Positions 43,485 through 52,027 of a stretch of DNA of 64,000 nucleotides are shown piece after piece (positions within the stretch are counted from its first letter, which is position 1; each line of letters opens with the position of its first letter). The stretch is taken from the NCBI RefSeq assembly GCF_009760405.1, contig NZ_WRPP01000010.1, forward strand, positions 1 through 64,000, read 5' to 3'. Origin of the DNA: Nocardia terrae. GTDB taxonomy: Bacteria; Actinomycetota; Actinomycetes; Mycobacteriales; Mycobacteriaceae. The notes under the pieces were generated by a model. The model did not search any database, was not told the DNA's origin, and worked only from the letters and a program-made list of their open reading frames with translations. The position numbers and the translations under genes were made by a program.

Positions 43485-43703
43485 TTCGCGGGGCACGGCT
43501 GGTTCCGATCTCTGATCGGTGAAGAGCCGCCGGGGAGATGCGGGTGGCTTCCGGGATGCCGTGGGCCGGGATGGTCCCTATCGATCAGGGCCGAAAGGCC
43601 CGAAAGTGTGTGCCCTTCGGCGTGTTGGCCCCGATAGAAGAAGGTGCAACTCTCGGTAACACATAAATGCGGCCCATTCGGCCGCCGGATTATCTGGAGT
43701 GAC

Positions 43704-44666
43704 ATGACCGCGACACAGACATTCGACGAGGCCGTGCGGACCCTGTCCGCGGCGTCGGTGAGCGTTCATTTCGATGCCTTCACCGATATCGACTGGGACA
43801 ATCCCGACTACGTGATCGATCGTGGTGATCCGCGCTGGGTGCTGCCCGCGGTGGATCCGCTGGGCAGGCATCCCTGGTATCTGGCCCTGCCGTTGGAACG
43901 GCAGATCGAGATCGGGATCTGGCGGCAGGCCAATGTCTGCAAGGTCGGGCGCACCTTCGAAGAGATCCTGATCGGCGGGATCATGGCGTTCGTCATGGAT
44001 ATGCCCAATGGCAGGCCGGAGTTCCGGTACGTGACGCACGAGGCGACCGAGGAATGCCATCACACGCAGATGTTCCAGGAGTTCGTCAACCGGTCCGGGG
44101 CCGACGTGCCCGGGGCGCGGCGGTGGTTCCGGCATGCGGGGCCGTTCGTCTCCCTGGCGGGCAAGCTGGTGCCGGAGCTGTTCTGGACCGGGGTGCTGGC
44201 GGGTGAGGAGCCGATCGATCACATCCAGAAGGCGTATCTGCGTTCGGGAATCGCGCTGCACCCGCTGATCGAGCGGATCATGCAGATCCACGTTGCCGAG
44301 GAGGCCCGGCACATCTCCTTCGCCCACCGGTACCTGCGCGAGACGGTGGCGAGCTTCCCGCCCGCGCGCCGGGCGTTCCTGTCGCTCGCCTTCCCGATCA
44401 TCATGCGAGTGCTGTGCGACGTGATCGTCATCCCGCCGAAGGAGATGACCGCCGCGCTGGACATCCCGAGAAGCGTTATCCGCGAGGCCTTCTGGGATAT
44501 TCCCGATTCCAGGCAGCAACTGCACGACGTCTTCGCCGACGTCCGGGGTCTCGCCGAGGACGCCCGGCTGATGAACCCGATCTCGGCGCGCGTGTGGAAA
44601 CTGCTCGGCATCGACGGCCCGTCCTCGCGCTTCCGCAGCGAGCCCGCTCAGCGGCCGGCGGCCTGA
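43704..44666 (+). CDS. AurF-like diiron oxygenase
   Basis: The 320-aa protein is a membrane-free helical diiron protein of the AurF (p-aminobenzoate N-oxygenase) group. Ligand motifs are EATEECHHTQMF (near residue 115) and HVAEEARHISF (near 205), with a further Glu in GRTFEEILIGG. Known members oxidise amines or fatty acyl chains using O2 and an external reductant. The next gene, 1 bp away, encodes a ferredoxin/reductase that could supply the electrons. The ATG at 43704 follows TGGAGTGAC. Confidence 0.88.
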   Translation: MTATQTFDEAVRTLSAASVSVHFDAFTDIDWDNPDYVIDRGDPRWVLPAVDPLGRHPWYLALPLERQIEIGIWRQANVCKVGRTFEEILIGGIMAFVMDMPNGRPEFRYVTHEATEECHHTQMFQEFVNRSGADVPGARRWFRHAGPFVSLAGKLVPELFWTGVLAGEEPIDHIQKAYLRSGIALHPLIERIMQIHVAEEARHISFAHRYLRETVASFPPARRAFLSLAFPIIMRVLCDVIVIPPKEMTAALDIPRSVIREAFWDIPDSRQQLHDVFADVRGLAEDARLMNPISARVWKLLGIDGPSSRFRSEPAQRPAA

Positions 44667-44667
44667 G

Positions 44668-46287
44668 ATGCCCTACGTCGTCACCCAGCCGTGCTGCAAC
44701 GACGCCTCCTGTGTCATTGCCTGCCCGGTCAACTGCATCCATCCCGCACCGGGCGAACCGGGTTTCGCCACCGCCGAGATGCTGTACGTGGACCCGCGCA
44801 CCTGCGTGGATTGCGGCAACTGCGCCACCGCCTGCTCGGTGGACGCGATCGTCCCGCACACCACGCTGACCCCGGCGGAGTTGCCGTTCCTCGAGCTCAA
44901 CGCGGCCTATTACGAGGAAAATCCGCACGCCGACCGCACGCCGCTCGCGATCGTGCCGCCGAAACGGAAGCTGGCCCCGCACGGCCCGATCAGGGTCGCG
45001 GTGGTCGGAGCCGGTCCCGCCGGACTGTTCGCCGCCGATGAGCTGCTCACGAATGTCGGGGTTTCGGTGGACGTATTCGACCGTCTGCCAACGCCTTACG
45101 GACTTGTGCGGTCCGGTGTGGCTCCGGATCACCAGGCGGTCAAGGGAATCGCCCGGCTGTTCGGCGCGATCGAGGGTCAGCCGGGCTTCACCTATCACCT
45201 GGGCGTGGAGGTCGGCGTGGACGTGTCCCACGGCGAGCTGGCCGACCACTACCATGCGGTCGTCTACGCGGTCGGCGCGCCGACTCCGAAGGCTCTGGGC
45301 ATCGAGGGTGAGCAGCTGCCCGGCAGTGTGCCCGCCTCGGATCTGGTGGCCTGGTACAACGGCCATCCCGATCACGTCACCGCACCCGCCTCGTTCGCCA
45401 CCGCGCGGGCGGTGGTGGTGGGCAACGGCAATGTCGCTCTGGACCTCGCCCGCATCCTCACCGCGGACCCGGACCGTCTGGCACACACCGACATTGCCGA
45501 CCATGCGCTCGAGGCATTGCGCGCCAGCGAGATTCGCGAGGTGGTGGTGTTGAGCCGGCGCGGGCCGGAATCGGCGGCCTGCACCATCGCCGAACTGATC
45601 GGCCTGGCCGGACTGCCCGATGTCGATGTGTGCGTCGACAACGGCGGCGTTCCGATCGAAGCGGTCGACGCCAAGACCGCGCTGCTGGCCGAACTGGCGG
45701 CCCGGCCGGGCACGGGCGCGGCCCGCCGGATCGTGCTGAAGTTCCATGCCGCACCGGTGCGCCTGACCGGATCGGACCGGGTCAACGGCATCGAAATCTA
45801 CTGCACTCGTGCGGAATCGGGTGTCGACACCGAGGTCATCGATACCGGCCTGGTGCTCCACGCGATCGGGCACCGGGCGCGGCCGCTGCCCGGTCTGCCC
45901 TTCGACGAGGTCGCGGGCATCATCCCGCACGAGAACGGCCGGGTGCGGCCGGGCGTGTACGTGGCGGGCTGGGCCAAACGCGGCCCGTCCGGCTATATCG
46001 GCACCAACAAGGTGTGCGCCGAGCAAACGGTGGCCGCACTGCTCGACGATCTCGAGCGCGGCCTGTTGCCCACGCCGGGCGGTACGCGACGCATGTTCGA
46101 TGCGATCCTCGCCCGCCGTGCCCCGCACGCGACCGGCATGGCGGGATGGCGGGCCATCGACGCCGCCGAATCCGCGCTCGGTGCCGCGACCGATCGCCCG
46201 CGGGTCAAGTTCACCACCTGGCCGGGCCTCGAATGCGCGGCCCGCTCGGACCATTTCAGCTCGAAGGAAAGAAGGACCGTACGATGA
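44668..46287 (+). CDS. fprB: Ferredoxin-ferredoxin:NADP reductase fusion (FprB type)
   Basis: The 539-aa protein fuses a 7Fe/8Fe-type ferredoxin (CCNDASCVIACPVNCIHP, TCVDCGNCATACSVDAI; residues 9-70) to an adrenodoxin-reductase-like flavoprotein (VAVVGAGPAGLFAADELL near residue 110; VVVGNGNVALDLARIL near 250). It moves electrons from NADPH to Fe-S acceptors. It starts 1 bp after the oxygenase stop and overlaps the monooxygenase start by 4 bp. Confidence 0.94.
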   Translation: MPYVVTQPCCNDASCVIACPVNCIHPAPGEPGFATAEMLYVDPRTCVDCGNCATACSVDAIVPHTTLTPAELPFLELNAAYYEENPHADRTPLAIVPPKRKLAPHGPIRVAVVGAGPAGLFAADELLTNVGVSVDVFDRLPTPYGLVRSGVAPDHQAVKGIARLFGAIEGQPGFTYHLGVEVGVDVSHGELADHYHAVVYAVGAPTPKALGIEGEQLPGSVPASDLVAWYNGHPDHVTAPASFATARAVVVGNGNVALDLARILTADPDRLAHTDIADHALEALRASEIREVVVLSRRGPESAACTIAELIGLAGLPDVDVCVDNGGVPIEAVDAKTALLAELAARPGTGAARRIVLKFHAAPVRLTGSDRVNGIEIYCTRAESGVDTEVIDTGLVLHAIGHRARPLPGLPFDEVAGIIPHENGRVRPGVYVAGWAKRGPSGYIGTNKVCAEQTVAALLDDLERGLLPTPGGTRRMFDAILARRAPHATGMAGWRAIDAAESALGAATDRPRVKFTTWPGLECAARSDHFSSKERRTVR

Positions 46288-47792
46288 GCAGCCAGCCGAA
46301 GACGGGGTCTCGGAAGAGTCGGGCGACACATGTGGATGTGCTGGTCGTCGGAGCCGGGCTCTCCGGCATCGGCATGGGCCATTATCTGAAGAAGCTGTTG
46401 CCGGGCAAGTCCTTCGTGCTCCTGGACGCCCGCGACCGCATCGGCGGCACCTGGGACCTGTTCCGCTACCCCGGCATCCGCTCGGACTCCGACCTGCACA
46501 CCTACGCCTTCGAATTCAAGCCGTGGACAAAGGATTACGCGATCGCCGACGGCCAGGAGATCCTCGACTACCTCGACGAGGCCGTCGCCGAGGACGCGCT
46601 CATGCCGCACATCCGCTTCGGGCACAAGGTGCTCAGCGCGGACTTCTCGACCGAGCAGCGACGCTGGACCGTGCGGGTGCAGCAGGTCGCCACCGGCCGC
46701 ATCGAGGAGATGACCTGCCAATTCCTGTTCAGCGCAGCGGGTTACTACTCCTACGAGGAAGGCCACGCACCGCACTTCGAAGGCCAGGAGACCTTCACCG
46801 GACAGATCGTGCACCCGCAGTTCTGGCCCGAGGATCTCGACTATCGCGGCCGTCGCGTGGTGGTGATCGGCAGCGGCGCGACCGCGATGACGCTGGTGCC
46901 CGCCATGGCCGCCGACGCCGCGCACGTCACCATGCTGCAGCGCTCACCGACCTACGCGATCCCGTTGCCCGGCAAGGACTATGTCGCCATCGCCCTGCGC
47001 AAACTGCTGCCCGATCACACCGCGTACTGGGCCACCCGCCGGCTCAACATCGCCCGGCAGCGCCTGATCTGGGAAGTGAGCCAACGGCATCCGGCCGTGG
47101 CGCGCCGCATCATCCGCGAGGTGAACAAGGCGCTGCTGCCGCGCGGATTCGACGTCGACGTGCACTTCAAGCCGGGCTACAACCCGTGGGACGAGCGGCT
47201 GTGCGCGGTGCGCGACGGTGACCTGTTCAAGGTCATTCGCCAGGGCAAGGCCGACGTGGTGACCGATCACATCGAACGGTTCACCGAGCACGGCATCGCG
47301 TTGAAGTCCGGCAAGCAGCTCGAGGCGGACATCATCGTGACCGCCACCGGCCTGAAGTTGTTGCCCTTCGGCGGAATTCGATTGAGCAAGGACGGCGCGC
47401 CCATCGACGTGGGGGAGACGCTGGCGTTCAAGGGCATGATGCTCAGCGGCGTGCCCAACTTCGGCTACGCCATCGGCTACACCAACTCGTCGTGGACGCT
47501 GAAGCTGGATCTGGTGTGCGAGCACCTGTGCCGGATGCTGGCCCTGATGGACGAGCGCGGCTACGACACCGTCGAGCCGGTCGCGGACGAGACCGTCGAG
47601 CGTCGCCCACTGCTGGACTTCCACGCCGGCTACGTCCAGCGCGCGGCCGGCGCCCTACCCAAGCAGGGCACGTCGGGCCCATGGACGGTGACGATGACCT
47701 ACGCGTCGGACCTCACGCGCCTGCGCAAGGGCCCGATCGAGGATCCCGCCCTGCGCTTCGGCAGCGCACGGCTACCCGCGCTGGCGGGCTGA
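46284..47792 (+). CDS. Baeyer-Villiger-type flavin monooxygenase (EthA/MymA-like)
   Basis: The 502-aa protein has an FAD motif VLVVGAGLSGIGMGHYL, the Baeyer-Villiger fingerprint FTGQIVHPQFW near residue 172 and the NADPH motif VVVIGSGATAMTLVPAMA. Mycobacterial relatives are EthA and MymA, which oxidise ketones, thiocarbonyls or lipids. Its ATG overlaps the fprB stop. It is the last gene before a 13-bp terminator hairpin. Confidence 0.93.
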   Translation: MSSQPKTGSRKSRATHVDVLVVGAGLSGIGMGHYLKKLLPGKSFVLLDARDRIGGTWDLFRYPGIRSDSDLHTYAFEFKPWTKDYAIADGQEILDYLDEAVAEDALMPHIRFGHKVLSADFSTEQRRWTVRVQQVATGRIEEMTCQFLFSAAGYYSYEEGHAPHFEGQETFTGQIVHPQFWPEDLDYRGRRVVVIGSGATAMTLVPAMAADAAHVTMLQRSPTYAIPLPGKDYVAIALRKLLPDHTAYWATRRLNIARQRLIWEVSQRHPAVARRIIREVNKALLPRGFDVDVHFKPGYNPWDERLCAVRDGDLFKVIRQGKADVVTDHIERFTEHGIALKSGKQLEADIIVTATGLKLLPFGGIRLSKDGAPIDVGETLAFKGMMLSGVPNFGYAIGYTNSSWTLKLDLVCEHLCRMLALMDERGYDTVEPVADETVERRPLLDFHAGYVQRAAGALPKQGTSGPWTVTMTYASDLTRLRKGPIEDPALRFGSARLPALAG

Positions 47793-47796
47793 GCAA

Positions 47797-47826
47797 CAGG
47801 CCCGGAACCACCAGGTTCCGGGCCTG
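47797..47826. terminator. Terminator hairpin of the diiron oxygenase operon
   Basis: CAGGCCCGGAACC and GGTTCCGGGCCTG form a perfect 13-bp stem with the loop ACCA, four bases after the stop codon. Confidence 0.82.
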
Positions 47827-48150
47827 CTGCGTTGAATCAGGATGCGAGTCCGGGGAGCCGCCAGCCTTCGCGGATTCGGTACAGCACGAGCCAAGCCGTT
47901 GTACCCCAACATAATCGACCGGTCAGTCGTTCATCGGTCATGGTCGGGACCATACCGCGTGGCGAGGAGAACATCCTGCACCGCCGCCGATCGCGGTGAT
48001 CGAACCTGCCGCCGCGAGCCACTCAAAGTTCCACCGCCCGTGCCGATCCGGCACCCGCCGAATGCACTCACCGCCGCCGCCCCCTTCGCCCTTGTTGAGT
48101 GGCGCATGAGCGAAGGTTTTCCGTCCAAATCGGCCTCGCCGGTGCGTCAC
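47827..48150. other. Intergenic gap, no convincing gene
   Basis: Short open frames on both strands show no domain. GACCGGTCAGTCGTTCATCGG (47920 region) contains ACCG...CGGT ends like a weak TetR-type site. The right part carries the inverted repeat listed separately. Confidence 0.4.
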
Positions 48151-48158
48151 TCAACAAG
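48091..48158. repeat. 16-bp inverted repeat flanking 36 bp
   Basis: CTTGTTGAGTGGCGCA at 48091-48106 and TGCGTCACTCAACAAG at 48143-48158 are complementary at 15 of 16 positions. The right arm contains the stop codon of the FMN reductase gene. It could be a long-loop terminator, a regulatory fold or the ends of a tiny mobile remnant. Confidence 0.7.
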
Positions 48159-48801
48159 TTGGCCCGACCGAACGCCCTGCATTGCCTACGGCCTGGTTTC
48201 CCGGATAGTTGCGCTCGGTCAGTAGCTTGGCGAGGTGTGCGGCGTTGCGGGCGAGGGCGGCGGTGGCGTCGGCGACCGCCGAGGGGGTCTCGTCGAGATC
48301 GCGGTAGTCAGTGCCGCCCATTGCCTGGTCGTTCCAGTAGGTGCAGCCCTGGGCTGGGATGCTGAAACCGAGGTCGTCGAGTGACTGGAAGAGGTCGGCG
48401 CAAATGTTGTGTGCGCCATCCTCATTGCCGACGACGGCGACCGTGGCGACCTTGCCGGTCAGGATCGGTCGCCCGGAATCATCTGTGTTGGACAGTTCGG
48501 CGTCGAGCCTTTCCAGGGCGCGGTGTGCGACCGAGGACATGTGGCCCAGCCAAGTCGGGGTGGAGACCAGCAGGATGTCCGCGGCCAGGATCTGTTCGCG
48601 AATAATCGGCCACTGATCCCCGGGACCTTCGTCGGCGGTGATTCCGGGCGCGAGGTCGTAATCGACCAAGCGCACAGTCGTGCCCTTGACGTCATGAGTC
48701 GCGAGTTCGTCGAGGACCTGCTGCGCGATGAGATCGCTGCTCGATGGCGTGGGTGACTTCTTCAATGTGCAGACCAAGGCCAGTGCGGTCAGTCCGGTCA
48801 T
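48151..48801 (-). CDS. Flavodoxin-fold NAD(P)H-dependent FMN reductase-like protein
   Basis: The 216-aa protein has a flavodoxin-like plan: LALVCTLKKSPTPSSSDLIAQ at the phosphate loop, ADILLVSTPTWLGHMSSVAHRALERL and KVATVAVVGNEDGAHNI for the flavin. The family includes WrbA/NQO-like quinone reductases. The ATG at 48801 has GGAGGAGTCGCG upstream. It is 35 bp after the SRPBCC gene on the same strand, so both probably depend on the SigF-type promoter at 49335-49358. Confidence 0.85.
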   Translation of the reverse strand: MTGLTALALVCTLKKSPTPSSSDLIAQQVLDELATHDVKGTTVRLVDYDLAPGITADEGPGDQWPIIREQILAADILLVSTPTWLGHMSSVAHRALERLDAELSNTDDSGRPILTGKVATVAVVGNEDGAHNICADLFQSLDDLGFSIPAQGCTYWNDQAMGGTDYRDLDETPSAVADATAALARNAAHLAKLLTERNYPGNQAVGNAGRSVGPTC

Positions 48802-48836
48802 CGCGACTCCTCCGTCGATCATGTCCTGCTAGGGAT

Positions 48837-49298
48837 TCACTGTCCGGGGCGGGGAACGTCACCGCGCCACGCGCCGGTCTCATGCTGTTGGTTTTCGATG
48901 AATTCCTTGAACCGGCGCAGATCGCCCTTCACCCGGTGGTCGAGCAGGCCGGTCTTGTCGGCGACATTCTCGACGAATCCCTCGGGGTCGATGTCCATTT
49001 GGGTGATGACGCGGGTGGTGTCGTCGTCGATGCGGTGGAAGGTAACGACACCGGCGTGGCAGGGACCGCTGTCGGAATGCCAGGCGACGCGCTCGTCGGG
49101 ATGTTGTTCGGTGATGGTGGCGTCGAATTCGCGTTCCACCGGACCGATTTTGACCTTCCAGTGGGTGCGGGTCGGACCGAGTTGATCGACCTGTTGCACG
49201 CCTTCCATGAACTGCGGGAACGTTTCGAACTGGGTCCACTGGTTGTAGGCGGTGTGCAAGGGGACGTCGACGTTGGCCGACGCGGTGACGGTGCTCAT
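48837..49298 (-). CDS. SRPBCC-family (polyketide cyclase/dehydrase-like) protein
   Basis: The 153-aa protein has the START/SRPBCC pattern: VDVPLHTAYNQWTQFETFPQFM, HWKVKIGPVEREFDATITEQ and VTFHRIDDDTTRVITQMDIDP. The fold binds hydrophobic ligands; the role is unknown. The ATG follows GAGGAGATCCGA. A GTTT-N15-GGGTA promoter lies 37 bp upstream. Confidence 0.87.
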   Translation of the reverse strand: MSTVTASANVDVPLHTAYNQWTQFETFPQFMEGVQQVDQLGPTRTHWKVKIGPVEREFDATITEQHPDERVAWHSDSGPCHAGVVTFHRIDDDTTRVITQMDIDPEGFVENVADKTGLLDHRVKGDLRRFKEFIENQQHETGAWRGDVPRPGQ

Positions 49299-49334
49299 TC
49301 GGATCTCCTCGGGTTGTCGGTTCTTCCCACCGCC

Positions 49335-49358
49335 TACCCCGGCGAGGTCGGCGGAAAC
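49335..49358 (-). promoter_or_regulatory. SigF/SigB-type promoter of SRPBCC-FMN reductase genes
   Basis: Minus strand GTTT (49358-49355), 15 bases, GGGTA (49339-49335). The start codon is 37 bp further on. It fits the actinobacterial SigF consensus GTTT-N15-17-GGGTA. Confidence 0.7.
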
Positions 49359-49360
49359 AG

Positions 49361-50338
49361 CTACGAGTCGGCTGCCCGCAGCTTCTCCAGCAAAGGTCCC
49401 GCGGCTTCGGTGAGGAATCGCTGCTGTGCCTCGTCTCCGACCTGCACCACTGCGATGTCGGTGAACCCTGCCTCCCGGTAGGGGCGTACGGCCTCGACGA
49501 CCGCGTCGAGATCCGGGCCGCAGGGGATCGAATCGGCGACATCCTCGGGCCGGACGAGTCGGGTCGCCGCGGCGAAGGCGTCGGTGGTGGGCAGATTGGC
49601 GTTGACGTCCCAGCCGCCGGTCGACCACCGGAACTGTTCGTGCGCGCGCTGAACAGCCTTGTCGCGGTGGGTATCCCAGCTCATCGGTACCTGTCCGGTC
49701 ACCCGTGTCGCGGCGTTGCCGGGTCGGGCCTCGCGCCACGAACGGACGACGGTTTCGTCGGGGTCGGTGCTGATCATTTCATCCGCCAGCGGGGCGAACC
49801 GTTGTACCGAATGCGCCCCGGACACCGCTACGGCGATGGGGACCGGATCCGGCGGCAGATCCCAGATGCGGGCGGAATCGACCCGGTACCAATGCCCGTG
49901 GCGACTGACCGTCCCACCCGAATTCAGTGCACGGATGATGCCGATCGCCTCCTCCAGACGCTCGTGGCGTTCGGCCAGGCCCGGCCAGCCCGCGCCCACC
50001 ACGTGTTCGTTGAGGCTTTCCCCACTGCCCAAGCCCAAGGTGAAACGGCCACCGGAGAGGATCTGCAAGGTGGCAGCTTGCTGGGCCACGATGACCGGGT
50101 GGTAGCGCAGGGTCGGGCAGGTCACATAGGTCATCAATGGAATCGACTCGGTGGCCTGCGCGACTGCTCCGAGCATCGTCCACGCATGCGGTGCGTGGCC
50201 CTGCTCGTCGAGCCAGGGGGAGAAGTGATCGCTGCTGACCAGGAAATCGAATCCGGCTCGCTCGGCGGCCATCGCGTACTCGACGAGTTCGCGGGGCCCG
50301 CTCTGCTCTGTCATCAGCGTGTATCCGAATCTGGTCAC
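49361..50338 (-). CDS. LLM-class F420-dependent oxidoreductase
   Basis: The 325-aa luciferase-like protein has VTRFGYTLMTEQSGP, FDFLVSSDHFSPWLDEQGHAP and the segment LSGGRFTLGLGSGESLNEHVVG, all typical of F420-dependent glucose-6-phosphate dehydrogenase-like (Fgd-related) enzymes. The substrate is unknown. The GTG at 50338 follows AGGAGCGAGCC. It lies 35 bp after the topoisomerase gene and probably shares its transcript. Confidence 0.9.
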   Translation of the reverse strand: MTRFGYTLMTEQSGPRELVEYAMAAERAGFDFLVSSDHFSPWLDEQGHAPHAWTMLGAVAQATESIPLMTYVTCPTLRYHPVIVAQQAATLQILSGGRFTLGLGSGESLNEHVVGAGWPGLAERHERLEEAIGIIRALNSGGTVSRHGHWYRVDSARIWDLPPDPVPIAVAVSGAHSVQRFAPLADEMISTDPDETVVRSWREARPGNAATRVTGQVPMSWDTHRDKAVQRAHEQFRWSTGGWDVNANLPTTDAFAAATRLVRPEDVADSIPCGPDLDAVVEAVRPYREAGFTDIAVVQVGDEAQQRFLTEAAGPLLEKLRAADS

Positions 50339-50373
50339 GGCTCGCTCCTGTCGTCGATTGCGATACCGACGAG

Positions 50374-51405
50374 CTACCCGGTAGGCGCCGATTGATGCGC
50401 CGCATGCCGCAGCAGGCGGATGACGGCTCGATCGACGATGTCGCGCTGTGCGTCGCCGGTGGCGGCGCGTCGCGCGCGGCGGACGGCGGCGGCGATCGAG
50501 GCGCCCTCCTCGTAGGCGTGAATCACTCGCGGATCGACGTAGGAGGCGCGCACCACGGCGGGAGTGTTGCCGAGGAGCTCGGCCACGTCCGACAGCACGT
50601 GCCGCACAGCGGTTTTGCGGCCACGAACCGAGTTCGGCCGGGACACGGTCGCAAGTCCGGCGGCGGCCAACACGGTGGCCTGCCAGGTGCGAAGATCCTT
50701 GACGCTGAACTCCGGGCCGGTGAGCTCCCGGAAGCGAGCGTTGACGGCGTCGGCGTGTATTTCGTGCGGGCCGGTGGCGTCGCGATGAACGAACAGGCGC
50801 TGTGTGCCGTCGCGGTCGATCGACAAGGCCCGCAACGCTTTTGCCAGCAAGGCGTCGCAGACCTCGGCGCGGCATCGGATACCGCTCTTGGCCGGGAAAT
50901 CGAGCGAAATAGTCTCGCCGTGAATCCGGACATGGTCGCATTGCAACGTCGCGACGCCGTGCGATCCGTTTGTTTCGGCGTACTCCTCACCGCCGACGCG
51001 CAGCACGCCCGAGTCGAGCAGTGTGATCGCCGCGGCCAGCACCCGATGCTCGCCGAGTCCCCGGCGACGCAGATCGGTGCGCAGTCGTTCGCGCATGGCC
51101 GGTAGCCGGGTCGCCATGTCGAGGACGCGATCGAACTTCTCCTCGTCGCGTTCGCGCCGCCATTGCTCGTGGTAGAGATACTGTTTTCGGCCCGCCGCAT
51201 CGCGCCCCACCGCCTGGATGTGACCGTTGGGATACGGGCAGATCCACACCGCGCGCCACGCCGGTGGAACCGCCAGCGCCCGGATCCGCTGCAAGGTCTG
51301 CTCGTCATCCACCACGTGGCCGGCGGTCGTGGTGTAGGTGAAGCCCCGCCCACGTCGTCGTCGAACAATGCCGACTCCCTCGATGCTGCTGCGCCGCAAC
51401 CGCAT
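50374..51405 (-). CDS. DNA topoisomerase IB (poxvirus-like)
   Basis: The 343-aa enzyme relaxes DNA through a 3'-phosphotyrosine. It has the N-terminal domain segment GRGFTYTTTAGHVVDDEQTLQRI, WICPYPNGHIQAVGRDAAGRKQYLYH and the C-terminal catalytic core with RLFVHRDATGPHEIHADAVN, FSVKDLRTWQATV and the tyrosine motif RASYVDPRVI. Bacterial TopIB genes often sit in stress islands. A GGTT-N15-GGGTA promoter is 106 bp upstream. Confidence 0.93.
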   Translation of the reverse strand: MRLRRSSIEGVGIVRRRRGRGFTYTTTAGHVVDDEQTLQRIRALAVPPAWRAVWICPYPNGHIQAVGRDAAGRKQYLYHEQWRRERDEEKFDRVLDMATRLPAMRERLRTDLRRRGLGEHRVLAAAITLLDSGVLRVGGEEYAETNGSHGVATLQCDHVRIHGETISLDFPAKSGIRCRAEVCDALLAKALRALSIDRDGTQRLFVHRDATGPHEIHADAVNARFRELTGPEFSVKDLRTWQATVLAAAGLATVSRPNSVRGRKTAVRHVLSDVAELLGNTPAVVRASYVDPRVIHAYEEGASIAAAVRRARRAATGDAQRDIVDRAVIRLLRHAAHQSAPTG

Positions 51406-51510
51406 TCACTACACCGATGTCTGTGGCCAAGGCGGAACACCTCGGCGAACGGCGACACAGCAGAGCATGGCGACTCCTGATTGGACCGGCAGTGCGGGCT
51501 AGGGGCCGGA

Positions 51511-51534
51511 TACCCCGCTGCACCGGGATCAACC
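51511..51534 (-). promoter_or_regulatory. SigF/SigB-type promoter of topoisomerase IB-LLM genes
   Basis: Minus strand GGTT (51534-51531), 15 bases, GGGTA (51515-51511). It is back to back with the plus-strand site at 51574-51597. Confidence 0.65.
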
Positions 51535-51573
51535 GGCGGTCCGCTCGATGGTCCCGGTCGTAGCCAGATGGGT

Positions 51574-51597
51574 GTTTCGCTCTGCTACTCGCGGGTA
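51574..51597 (+). promoter_or_regulatory. SigF/SigB-type promoter of the CsbD-like gene
   Basis: GTTT (51574-51577), 15 bases, GGGTA (51593-51597), then 42 bp to the start codon. Confidence 0.72.
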
Positions 51598-51639
51598 GGT
51601 CCGGGTCGTCCATCAATTCCGATATCGGAGGTACATCCC

Positions 51640-51885
51640 ATGTCCGAGCATGACAAGAGCGGGTTCCGGGAAGGCGTCGAAGGGGCTGCCGAAGGTGTGA
51701 AGGGCAAGGCCAAGGAAGCCGCCGGCGCTGTCTTCGGAGACGACGACCTGCGCGGCGAGGGTCGGGCACAGCAGGACAAGGCCGATTCGCAGCGTGAAGC
51801 CGCCAAGAAGGAGGCACAGGCCGAGAAGGAACGCGGTGAGGCCGAACTGGACGAGCAGCGTCAGCGCTCACACCAGAACCGTTGA
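51640..51885 (+). CDS. CsbD-like small stress protein
   Basis: The 81-aa, highly charged protein (FREGVEGAAEGVKGKAKEAAG, then long Lys/Glu/Gln/Arg helices) resembles CsbD/Mbp1-type general-stress proteins, which are among the strongest SigB targets in Bacillus. Its biochemical role is unknown. The ATG follows GGAGGTACATCCC. Confidence 0.82.
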   Translation: MSEHDKSGFREGVEGAAEGVKGKAKEAAGAVFGDDDLRGEGRAQQDKADSQREAAKKEAQAEKERGEAELDEQRQRSHQNR

Positions 51886-51969
51886 TCTGAAGGCTGATTC
51901 GACCTTCGGGCCGCGATCGGACCGGTGCCAACGTCGCCACCGGAACCGACGCGCCGACGACCCCGTCCC

Positions 51970-51993
51970 GATTGAAGGCTCACGCAGCGGGTA
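51970..51993 (+). promoter_or_regulatory. SigF/SigB-type promoter of the molybdopterin oxidoreductase
   Basis: GATT (51970-51973), 15 bases, GGGTA (51989-51993). The sequence after it (GGGTAGCGCTCTGACG) resembles that after the 55238 site (GGGTAGTGCTCTGGTCG). Confidence 0.68.
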
Positions 51994-52027
51994 GCGCTCT
52001 GACGTACTCGGCGCGGAGGAGGAGACG

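Noticed and set aside
43571..43605. DosR-type dormancy box before the diiron oxygenase operon
   Set aside because: GGTCCC and GGGCC-GAAA-GGCCC are suggestive, but the spacing and core do not fit the GGGACT-type consensus.
44476..46329. 617-residue minus-strand frame opposite fprB
   Set aside because: FprB ferredoxin and flavin motifs are on the plus strand. The other frame has no domain.
50375..50379. GGGTA on the minus strand before the LLM gene as an internal SigF-type promoter
   Set aside because: The position of the -35 reads GCAT, so only the -10 half matches. The gene is better explained by the topoisomerase transcript.
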